From positions 1-64,000 of the forward strand of contig JALCCG010000031.1 of NCBI GenBank assembly GCA_023212695.1: a stretch of DNA of 64,000 bases. The letters run 5' to 3'. Positions 16,167 to 23,279 of the stretch are shown piece after piece. This stretch comes from Sporisorium sorghi (taxonomy: Eukaryota; Basidiomycota; Ustilaginomycetes; Ustilaginales; Ustilaginaceae). Position 1 is the first letter of the stretch; each line of letters starts with the position of its first letter. The position numbers and the translations under genes are program-made. Under the pieces are notes generated by a model. It was not told the DNA's origin, made no database searches, and was given only the letters and a program-made list of their open reading frames with translations.

Positions 16167-16990
16167 AGATGCTCATTCTCGGGGGCAACGGTATGGCGGG
16201 ACATATGCTTGTTCAGTACTTTCAGTCGTTCGGCAAGCATCATGTCTTTTACACGACCCGGGACAGACATGATTCACAAGGCCTTGTGCTGGATGTAACC
16301 GATATGAGTGCCGTGGAGCATATAATCAAAGCGGTTCGGCCGCATATGATCATCAACGCTGTAGGTGTTTTGAATCAACGGGCAGATGATGACAAAATTA
16401 ATGCATATCATATCAACGGATTTTTGCCTCATCGTCTGCGGTATTTAGCGGACGCCATATCGGCCCGACTTATTCATATCAGCACGGATTGCGTGTTTCT
16501 CGGAGACAAAGGGGGTTATCGGGAAGACGATCTTCCCGATGGCGTGACTTCCTATGCGTTAACGAAAGCACTGGGCGAAGTGCAGGACCCGGATCACCTA
16601 ACGATTCGCACCTCCATTATAGGACCCGAAATCCGGCAGAGTGGAATCGGTTTGTTCAACTGGTTTATGAAGCAGCGAGGTCAAGTTTCCGGTTATCGTG
16701 CCGTGCAGTGGAACGGGGTAACCACGCTTGAGCTTGCTAAAGCGATCGAGTTCTTCATGAATAAGGACGTCGGGGGTCTGATACATCTCGGACATCCGAA
16801 TCCGGTAAGCAAATACGATCTGCTGCTGCTGTTCAAGGACATATGGGGAAAACATGATGTTGTTGTAGTGCCAACCGACGATATGGTTCAGGATCGGACT
16901 CTGCGAAGCACACGGCTGGATGCGTTATATCCATTCCCGGATTATGTTCAAATGTTAAAGGAGATGTACGCATGGCAGCAGGATCATTAA
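16163..16990 (+). CDS. RmlD-like 4-keto sugar reductase
   Basis: The 275-residue short-chain dehydrogenase has MLILGGNGMAGHMLVQYF for the dinucleotide, NAVGVLNQRADDD, HISTDCVFLGDKGGY with the Ser of the catalytic triad, and a YALTK active site. It resembles RmlD and WbvR. It lacks the C-terminal cupin that FnlB/CapF reductases carry, which points to UDP-L-RhaNAc formation (then UDP-L-QuiNAc) rather than UDP-L-FucNAc. That assignment is inference. It overlaps the dehydratase gene by four bases. Confidence 0.83.
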   Translation: MKMLILGGNGMAGHMLVQYFQSFGKHHVFYTTRDRHDSQGLVLDVTDMSAVEHIIKAVRPHMIINAVGVLNQRADDDKINAYHINGFLPHRLRYLADAISARLIHISTDCVFLGDKGGYREDDLPDGVTSYALTKALGEVQDPDHLTIRTSIIGPEIRQSGIGLFNWFMKQRGQVSGYRAVQWNGVTTLELAKAIEFFMNKDVGGLIHLGHPNPVSKYDLLLLFKDIWGKHDVVVVPTDDMVQDRTLRSTRLDALYPFPDYVQMLKEMYAWQQDH

Positions 16991-17931
16991 AGGATCAAAA
17001 AATTCTCATAACAGGGGCAGCAGGTTTTACCGGCTTGCATGCTTGCGACTATTTCGTCCGGCAGGGATGTACCGTTATTGCTGCCGGGCGGAACAAGCAG
17101 GCGCTGGGGTCCATACAAGGCGTCATTCCGGCCGTGTGCCATCTCGAGAACCGTGAACAGGTGGATATTCTGATTCAAGAGAGCCTTCCTGATTATATTT
17201 TGCATTTAGCCGGAAAAAATTCAGCTTCAGAGTCCTGGAAACAACCGGCTTCTTACATGGAGAGCAACGTGATGGCCACCATATACCTTCTTGAAGCGCT
17301 GAGGCAGCACTGCCCCGATAGCCGTTTGGTTATGGTAGGCTCCAGGTTAAGTGTGGACCCTGCAAAAGGTGCGGCTGCCGTTCCTCATCCTTACAGCCTC
17401 AGTAAAACCTTTGCCAGCTGGTCCGCAGCTGCCTGGCATGGTTTGTACAACCAGCATATCGTTCTGGCTGAGCCGTCCAATCTGATTGGCCCCGGCGAAT
17501 CAACAGGCTTCTGTACGCTGCTTGCCCGCTATATTGCGGGTTATGAAACAGGTCGAAATTTTCCGTTGTTCCGTATAAGCTCTCGCTACGAATCAAGGGA
17601 TTTCCTGGACGTTCGGGATGCGGTAGCAGCTTACAGCATATTGCTTCAAGAGGGCACTCCCGGGATGACCTATCCGATCAGTTCCGGTACGGAACATACC
17701 CTTGGTGAGCTCGCTGAGGCACTGCTCCTGCATACACAGGCAGCCGTGCCGATGGATTGGGGTCCCGAATCCGCTCCCCTCTCATTAGATTCATTAAATA
17801 AAGGAACCGGGGGGCAGCAGGGTACCGAGCTTCTTAAAGCGCTGGGCTGGAATTCACAGTACCCTCTGGAGCGGTCGCTGGCCGATATTATGGATTATGC
17901 CAGAATACAGGCACAGCCGTCCTCTTCATAA
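16972..17931 (+). CDS. RMD/GMD-like NAD-dependent nucleotide-sugar epimerase/dehydratase
   Basis: The 319-residue extended short-chain dehydrogenase has ILITGAAGFTGLHACDYF, HLAGKNSASESWKQPASY (the pattern of GDP-4-keto-6-deoxymannose reductase), VGSRLSVDP and the YSLSK catalytic pair. It is the last gene of the four-gene nucleotide-sugar module and probably reduces or epimerises a 4-keto intermediate. The start ATG follows AAAGGAGATGTACGC and lies within the end of the previous gene. A terminator follows directly. Confidence 0.83.
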   Translation: MAAGSLKDQKILITGAAGFTGLHACDYFVRQGCTVIAAGRNKQALGSIQGVIPAVCHLENREQVDILIQESLPDYILHLAGKNSASESWKQPASYMESNVMATIYLLEALRQHCPDSRLVMVGSRLSVDPAKGAAAVPHPYSLSKTFASWSAAAWHGLYNQHIVLAEPSNLIGPGESTGFCTLLARYIAGYETGRNFPLFRISSRYESRDFLDVRDAVAAYSILLQEGTPGMTYPISSGTEHTLGELAEALLLHTQAAVPMDWGPESAPLSLDSLNKGTGGQQGTELLKALGWNSQYPLERSLADIMDYARIQAQPSSS

Positions 17932-17941
17932 TAGAACAATC

Positions 17942-17982
17942 AAACGCCGATGGATCGATCATGATCTGATCGGTGTTTTTTT
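17942..17982 (+). terminator. Terminator ending the glycan locus
   Basis: AAACGCCGAT (17942-17951) pairs with ATCGGTGTTT (17969-17978) with one G-T pair, followed by further T residues. Confidence 0.85.
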
Positions 17983-18105
17983 GTACATAAAATTAGGCAT
18001 GATAAGCAGTAATCTTCCATGTTAAAACCTTTCAGCATACCGATTCCGGCGCAAGGTCATCCTAAACGATGTTAATACACCTATTATAGAGATGGAGGAT
18101 GAATC

Positions 18106-19203
18106 ATGATTAAATCCAAAGCCCTCAACCTGACCGTCTCCACAGCATTGCTCCTCAGTATGGCTGCGGTAGCAGGATGCGGCAACACCACAGACGGCAA
18201 CACGACACGTACAAACAACGTGGACAAGGGTCGTGTTGGTGTGAACTCCGTGCGGAACAACAACCAGCACGTTCGCAGCACCCAGCAGCATGACCTGACA
18301 AACCTGAAGTACAGCAAAACGCTGTCCCAAAAAGTGTCGGATATCAGTGGCATGGGTCCTGCACATGTATTCGTAACCAATCACAGCGCGTATGTTTCGC
18401 TGCCCAAAGAGGGCGCGAACACCAACAGCATTGATGGACATGTTACGGGTATGAGCACGGCAAACCGTTCTGACGGCCGTTCAATGACAGGCATGAACAA
18501 AACGAATGTGAGGAACCGTACGTTCAACACTTCGGGTACAGGCAGTGTGGGGCTTCTGAGCAATATGGCTAGAGGCACAGAGCGTGTCGTGGAGAATACC
18601 ACTCGTGCTGTAGAAAACACAACAGGTCTTGGCCGAACCGCCGATAACCGCGGCTTTGGCGTTAACGGAACGACGACGAATGGCGGTTTTGGTGGCAGCA
18701 ACTATAATACGTTAAACGGAACGCGCAATAACGGACTTATGGGTACTAACGGAACTCGTACCAATGATTATATGGGGTACGGCACGCGTACCAACAGTCT
18801 TACCGGTACCGACGGGACGGTAAACAATACTCATATGGGAACTGGCATCAATGGAGTGCCTTATGGAACTTACGGAAACAACATGGGCATGATGAGCGCT
18901 CGTGAAGAGGTTCCTCAGCATGTGCGTCATGAAATTACGAACAAGATTCGTAAAACCGCTCCACATATCAGTCAAGTATATGTTTCCACAGATGAGGGAT
19001 TTTATCAGCATGCCAAAGGTTTTGTAACGGGGGGTAACGCCAAGAATACGGTTGGAACACTTTCCCGTGATTTTGGGTCATGGATTAACCGTGTGTTCCC
19101 GCTTCATGTAGGAACTCGTGATGGTATGAATGATACACGCGGCAACATGACTAAAAATGATACGGACGACGGTTGGTTTGGCGGCAATCGAAACAGCCGG
19201 TAA
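18106..19203 (+). CDS. YhcN/YlaJ-type sporulation lipoprotein with Asn/Thr/Gly-rich centre
   Basis: A lipoprotein signal ends with the lipobox VAGC (Cys25). Domain parts of the YhcN/YlaJ family flank an unusually long low-complexity region. N-terminal: YSKTLSQKVSDISGMGPAHV. C-terminal: VPQHVRHEITNKIRKTAPHI, then HAKGFVTGG, as in the spore inner-membrane proteins. Residues about 125-265 are rich in Asn, Thr and Gly with a loose repeat of the type N-G-T-R-T-N. At 365 residues it is longer than Bacillus YhcN (about 190). It is likely made in the forespore and anchored to the inner spore membrane. ATG follows GATGGAGGATGAATC. Confidence 0.85.
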   Translation: MIKSKALNLTVSTALLLSMAAVAGCGNTTDGNTTRTNNVDKGRVGVNSVRNNNQHVRSTQQHDLTNLKYSKTLSQKVSDISGMGPAHVFVTNHSAYVSLPKEGANTNSIDGHVTGMSTANRSDGRSMTGMNKTNVRNRTFNTSGTGSVGLLSNMARGTERVVENTTRAVENTTGLGRTADNRGFGVNGTTTNGGFGGSNYNTLNGTRNNGLMGTNGTRTNDYMGYGTRTNSLTGTDGTVNNTHMGTGINGVPYGTYGNNMGMMSAREEVPQHVRHEITNKIRKTAPHISQVYVSTDEGFYQHAKGFVTGGNAKNTVGTLSRDFGSWINRVFPLHVGTRDGMNDTRGNMTKNDTDDGWFGGNRNSR

Positions 19204-19215
19204 AATTTCTATACA

Positions 19216-19268
19216 AAAAGGAGCTGCCCTGTAGGATTGAAATCATCCTATCCTAGGCGGCTCCTTTG
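19216..19268. terminator. Bidirectional terminator between the spore lipoprotein gene and nagA
   Basis: AAAAGGAGC with an inner GTAGGAT stem pairs with GCTCCTTT across 53 bases. It lies between two convergent genes and is flanked by A and T on either side. Confidence 0.8.
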
Positions 19269-19291
19269 CTATTTATAATGAATGCTATACC

Positions 19292-20479
19292 TTAATGTTT
19301 GCGTTGTCCTTGAATCCATACTCCTTGCAGCTCAAGATCGCTGGAAAGAACGAGGATGTCGGCGAGTTTGCCGGCTTCAAGCGATCCCGTGCGATCGGCG
19401 ATGCCAATTTTTCTGGCTGGATTCATACTTCCGATGGTGGAGGCCTGCTCAATGCTGAGTCCAACCTCCCGAACCAGCAGCTGGAACCCTTTAATCATCG
19501 TTAATGTGCTGCCCGCGAGACTGTCTCTGTTATGCTTGAGCGTGGCAATGCCCTTCTCAACAACAACGGGCAAATCACCCAGCGTATATTCGCCGTCAGG
19601 CATGCCGGTAGCCGACATGGCATCCGTGATGAGAATCAGATTCCCATCCTGCTTCATGCGGGCCAGTATCCGAATTGCCGCGGGGTGGACGTGGATGCCG
19701 TCTGCAATGATTTCGCAGCTTAACCGATCATCGCTAAGCATCGCACCAACCACGCCTGGCTTGCGGTGGTGAAGCCCTGTCATCGCATTAAACGTGTGCA
19801 CGCCATGACTAAGGCCGGCCTCGACAGCGGCTTCTACTTCCTCATAGGTTGCATCCGTATGACCCAGGGCAGCCACGATTCCGTGTTGATCCAGCCACGA
19901 GATTGCCTCTAGTGCCCCTTCACGCTCGGGTGCAAGGGTGACCTGACGAACCAGCCCCGGATATTGAGATACCCATTCTTCCAGCCACCTGATATTCGCG
20001 TGGACGATATGCTCAGGATTTTGCGCACCTGGCCATTTTGGGCTGATAAACGGGCCTTCGAGATGGACGCCTTCCAGTCTGGTATAAGACATGCCCTGAT
20101 TACGATAGTCGCTTACTTCCTTCAGCACCCGATCGATTGCTTCTTTAGGCGCAGTCATCGTGGTAGCAAGCATCGCAGTGGTGCCCTGAGAGCTGTGGAA
20201 GGATGTAATTTGATCCAAAACATCCTTCGTTGCGTCCATAAAATCCTCACCGTTACCGCCGTGAACATGGATGTCAATAAAGCCAGGTACGATATAGCCA
20301 TCGGGCTGATGGATAACCTCTGCGGCTGCCTGTTTAAGGCTTGCAGGGAGCTCGGAAACATCACCAGCGTATGCGATGTTCTCGCCTTGAATGGCCAGCA
20401 CACCGTCTGTACGGATGCCCTTGGGCGTCAGTACTTGACCATACAACAATTGGACAGCATTCTTGGCTTCGCTGCTCAT
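19292..20479 (-). CDS. nagA: N-acetylglucosamine-6-phosphate deacetylase
   Basis: The 395-residue amidohydrolase has the metal-binding GFIDIHVHGGNGEDFMD, TTMTAPKEAID, HLEGPFISPKWPGAQNPEHI, a GHTDATYEEVEAA site and the catalytic LITDAMSATGMPDG. It removes the acetyl group from GlcNAc-6-phosphate to give GlcN-6-phosphate. The start at 20479 overlaps the nagB stop (ATGA) and follows a GGGAG site; an upstream start at 20554 would lie deep within nagB. It forms an operon with nagB and the RpiR-type regulator. Confidence 0.95.
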   Translation of the reverse strand: MSSEAKNAVQLLYGQVLTPKGIRTDGVLAIQGENIAYAGDVSELPASLKQAAAEVIHQPDGYIVPGFIDIHVHGGNGEDFMDATKDVLDQITSFHSSQGTTAMLATTMTAPKEAIDRVLKEVSDYRNQGMSYTRLEGVHLEGPFISPKWPGAQNPEHIVHANIRWLEEWVSQYPGLVRQVTLAPEREGALEAISWLDQHGIVAALGHTDATYEEVEAAVEAGLSHGVHTFNAMTGLHHRKPGVVGAMLSDDRLSCEIIADGIHVHPAAIRILARMKQDGNLILITDAMSATGMPDGEYTLGDLPVVVEKGIATLKHNRDSLAGSTLTMIKGFQLLVREVGLSIEQASTIGSMNPARKIGIADRTGSLEAGKLADILVLSSDLELQGVWIQGQRKH

Positions 20480-21204
20480 ACCAGCAATCTCCCTGCACCT
20501 TGATCCAACAGCACAACAACGTTCGGATGGCACTGAAGAAGTGATGCCGGACACTCGGTCGTGATAGGCCCTTTCAACGCACGATGTACAATCTCGGCTT
20601 TATCTTCTCCCCTGACGAGAAGGAGGATTTGGCGGGCTTTGAGGATGGTAGCAACCCCCATCGTGATGGCGTGGGTCGGAACATCCGCAAGCGTTGGGAA
20701 GAATCTAGCATTGGCGTTTCGAGTTTTCTCTTGAAGCTCTACCAGATGAGTCCCGCCGCTGAGGCTTTCACCCGGCTCGTTAAAACCGATATGTCCGTTA
20801 TGTCCAATGCCGAGGAGTTGGAGATCAACAGGTCCAAATTCTTCAAGCATTTTATCGTAATTCAGGCATTCCTCTTCCGGATTGGCCGCGTTGCCATTCG
20901 GCACATGAGTCCGTTCGATCTGGATATCTACATGGTTGAAGAATTTTTCATTCATGAAGGTGCGGTAGCTCTCCGGATGATTCTCAGGCAGGCCCACATA
21001 TTCGTCCAGATTATATGTTGTGGTCTGCGCGAAGCTGACAAGCCCTTGACGGTGCATCTCAATCAACTTGGCATAGAGCCCAACGGGTGTGCTGCCTGTA
21101 GCCAGTCCCAGTGTAGCGCGCGGATTGGTGTGCAGCAAACTGGTGATCAGGTTTGCGCCCGTTTGCACGAATTGTTCTTCATCGCGGAATGTGTAAATAT
21201 TCAT
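20476..21204 (-). CDS. nagB: Glucosamine-6-phosphate deaminase
   Basis: The 242-residue protein has GLATGSTPVGLYAKL, TYNLDEYVGLPENHPESY (catalytic Asp), and the active-site block LLGIGHNGHIGFNEPGE. It converts glucosamine 6-phosphate to fructose 6-phosphate and ammonia, feeding cell-wall amino sugars into glycolysis. It lies four bases from the regulator gene upstream and overlaps nagA, so the three are one operon. Confidence 0.95.
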   Translation of the reverse strand: MNIYTFRDEEQFVQTGANLITSLLHTNPRATLGLATGSTPVGLYAKLIEMHRQGLVSFAQTTTYNLDEYVGLPENHPESYRTFMNEKFFNHVDIQIERTHVPNGNAANPEEECLNYDKMLEEFGPVDLQLLGIGHNGHIGFNEPGESLSGGTHLVELQEKTRNANARFFPTLADVPTHAITMGVATILKARQILLLVRGEDKAEIVHRALKGPITTECPASLLQCHPNVVVLLDQGAGRLLV

Positions 21205-21207
21205 TAG

Positions 21208-22086
21208 TTATTGTCCTCCTCGGCTTTTGCGATAGTTTTGAACATTAAGATATGACTGCTCCAGACGGGGAACATACGTGGAGAAGTCCCGACTGGCCAT
21301 ACCCATGAACAGAATGTCTATAATGTGAAGCTGGGCAATGCGAGAGGCCATGTCACCTCGGCGCATTCCTTCCTCCAGCGAGGACGAATACAGTGTAATG
21401 TCCGCCATGGAGGAGATGGCACTGCTTCGGTAGGAAGTAACGCTGATCGTAAATGCGCCTGTGTCTTTGGCACACGCCAACGCATCGATGGTTTCCGGCG
21501 TTTCGCCGGAGTATGAAACGGCCACGGCAACATCACTTGAAGTCAGCGTGGAGGCTGAGGTGATCTGCATGTGGGAGTCTGCAAAAGCGGTGCAGTTTTT
21601 CCCGATCCGGATCAGCTTCTGGTAAAAGTCCTGTGCCACAATAGAGGACGTTGCCACACCATACAGGTCAATGCGTTTTGCCCGGCATAGGGCATCCACT
21701 GCGCGCTCCAGCTGCCCCAAATCCAGAAGCTCTGTCGTATCCCGAATCGACGTCAGGTGATTGGATTCAATCGCCTCTACGATTCCGGCAAGCGGATTGC
21801 CTGCAACGATGTCCTGATAACGGGTGCTTCCTGTGCGTGAAGCCAACTCGGCATGGGCGATCTCTGCGGCAAGCTTGAGCTTGAAATCAGGATATCCCTT
21901 GCACTGAAAGTTTTTGCAAAAGCGGGTGACTGTGGCAGCGCTGACCTCGCACTGATCTGCAAGATCTTTAATGCCCATATGCACAATCTCGGATGGAGCT
22001 GTCAAAATAAACTCTGCGAGCCGTCGTTCCTGACGGGGCAGGCTTTCCTTTTCGACAGAGATAATATGCAAGATTGGTGTCATCAA
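21208..22086 (-). CDS. MurR/RpiR family transcriptional regulator
   Basis: The 292-residue protein has an N-terminal RpiR helix-turn-helix (IKDLADQCEVSAATVTRFCK, about residues 40-60) and a C-terminal SIS domain (about 125-260: IDLYGVATSSIVAQDF, AVAVSYSGETPETIDA). SIS domains of this family bind phosphosugars, here probably GlcNAc-6-P or GlcN-6-P. It likely controls its own operon with nagB and nagA. GGAGG lies seven bases before the first of two adjacent ATG codons. Confidence 0.9.
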   Translation of the reverse strand: MMTPILHIISVEKESLPRQERRLAEFILTAPSEIVHMGIKDLADQCEVSAATVTRFCKNFQCKGYPDFKLKLAAEIAHAELASRTGSTRYQDIVAGNPLAGIVEAIESNHLTSIRDTTELLDLGQLERAVDALCRAKRIDLYGVATSSIVAQDFYQKLIRIGKNCTAFADSHMQITSASTLTSSDVAVAVSYSGETPETIDALACAKDTGAFTISVTSYRSSAISSMADITLYSSSLEEGMRRGDMASRIAQLHIIDILFMGMASRDFSTYVPRLEQSYLNVQNYRKSRGGQ

Positions 22087-22147
22087 AAGCCTCCTTCAAG
22101 GTTCCCGGTGAGCTTATTTGTGGGCATAACGGATGGGATCTGATTTG

Positions 22148-22190
22148 AAAATTATTTTTAAAAAAATGAAAAAATAAAGAAAATAATTTT
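22148..22190 (-). promoter_or_regulatory. Candidate operator pair upstream of the rpiR-nagBA operon
   Basis: AAAATTATTTT (22148-22158) and its exact reverse complement AAAATAATTTT (22180-22190) lie 32 bases apart centre to centre, about three helical turns, upstream of the regulator gene. The region is very AT-rich, so chance is possible. Confidence 0.4.
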
Positions 22191-22372
22191 TACTCCCCCA
22201 CATCATAAAGGAACCTTCGGGAGGAATCAAGGATAAAAATCATCAACATGAACCCAGCGCCCAAATTGATGGCCCCTTCCGCACCTTCCCCCCTTCTCCA
22301 ACATAAGATGAGTTGACTGTATCCCTTACCCTTGTTAGACCACACATACCCGGGCAAGGAGGGGTGACACCA

Positions 22373-22597
22373 TTGAAGGGGACCGACCATAATAGCAAGT
22401 TCTTGTTAACCCACCGTGAACGCGAAGTATTTGAATTGCTAGTGCAAGACAAAACGACTCGCGATATCGCCGGGCAGTTGTTTATTAGCGAGAAGACGGT
22501 GCGTAACCACATCTCCAATGTCATGCAGAAGCTAAATGTTAAGGGCCGTTCGCAAGCTGTCGTTGAGTTGATAAAACTCGGTGAGTTGAAGATCTGA
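22373..22597 (+). CDS. gerE: Spore germination/coat regulator GerE (LuxR-type)
   Basis: TTG 22373 gives exactly 74 residues, the length of Bacillus GerE, and follows AAGGAGGGG. The sequence LTHREREVFELLVQDKTT and LFISEKTVRNHISNVMQKL is nearly the Bacillus protein. The whole protein is one LuxR-type helix-turn-helix without receiver domain. GerE acts late in the mother cell, turning coat and crust genes of the sigma-K regulon on or off, and may control the glycan locus in this window. Its own promoter is not clear. A terminator follows. Confidence 0.95.
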   Translation: MKGTDHNSKFLLTHREREVFELLVQDKTTRDIAGQLFISEKTVRNHISNVMQKLNVKGRSQAVVELIKLGELKI

Positions 22598-22631
22598 CAC
22601 CATGCCGGTTGCACGTAACGAAAGCACAGCG

Positions 22632-22676
22632 AAAGCCTTCCTTCCCGATTCTTACCGGGATTGAGAAGGCTTTTTT
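22632..22676 (+). terminator. gerE terminator
   Basis: AAAGCCTTC (22632-22640) pairs with GAAGGCTTT (22665-22673), with an inner CCCG/CGGG stem and a following T-run. Confidence 0.9.
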
Positions 22677-22818
22677 GTGTTAAAATGGATGGGAGCTGCT
22701 TCTTAATAAATGGCAATGGGTTTGGTGCGTAACTACATATCGGATGTCATGTGAAAATGAATCGGGTAGACTAGCTATTTAGTACAAATAGCCTGCACAT
22801 GTTGGAGGTGGAATAAAC

Positions 22819-23097
22819 GTGGGATGGATATTGGGAACCATGATCGTTGTCATCCTTGTTGTCTTCGTCGTTACAGGAATGAAGCGTAAGTCGAGCAGCG
22901 TTAGGGGAAGCAATGTCATCCAGTTAAAATCAAAAGCAAACGTGAAAATCAGCAGCGAAAATAACGCTCAGCCCTGCAGTCGATGCCGACACAAGCGCCA
23001 ACTGACCTTCTGCGCGGATGATGCCGGTGCCGTAAGAGGTTTATGTAACGAATGCAGAAGAGAGCTTGAACAGCATCAGGAATTATATCCGGTATAG
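22819..23097 (+). CDS. Small membrane-anchored Cys-rich (zinc-ribbon-like) protein
   Basis: GTG 22819 follows TTGGAGGTGG. The 92-residue protein has one N-terminal membrane helix (about residues 4-20, WILGTMIVVILVVFVVTG) and a basic stretch. Its C-terminal half has paired cysteines: CSRC, a single Cys nine residues on, and CNEC. This could bind zinc on the cytoplasmic side. The family is not recognised. It stands alone between two terminators. Confidence 0.72.
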   Translation: MGWILGTMIVVILVVFVVTGMKRKSSSVRGSNVIQLKSKANVKISSENNAQPCSRCRHKRQLTFCADDAGAVRGLCNECRRELEQHQELYPV

Positions 23098-23121
23098 CCC
23101 ATCATATGGAGCTGTATCATA

Positions 23122-23168
23122 AGAGGAAGTGCGAGGGAAACCTAAACTGCGCGCTGCCTCTTTTTTTA
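23122..23168 (+). terminator. Terminator after the small Cys-rich gene
   Basis: AAGAGG and AGTGCG at 23122-23134 pair with CGCGCT and CCTCTT at 23151-23162, followed by seven T residues. The stem has a few bulges. Confidence 0.75.
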
Positions 23169-23279
23169 GTGAAAAAGTACATATAGATGCAACCCGCTTT
23201 GGGTTGACGAGGACTCCCTAACTTCGGCAAGATTGTGTATAGTGAATAACAGTTCCTAGTCGAAAGGGAGTGCGAGAAC

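Noticed and set aside
19964..20503. 179-codon plus frame opposite nagA
   Set aside because: Shadow of the deacetylase gene on the other strand.
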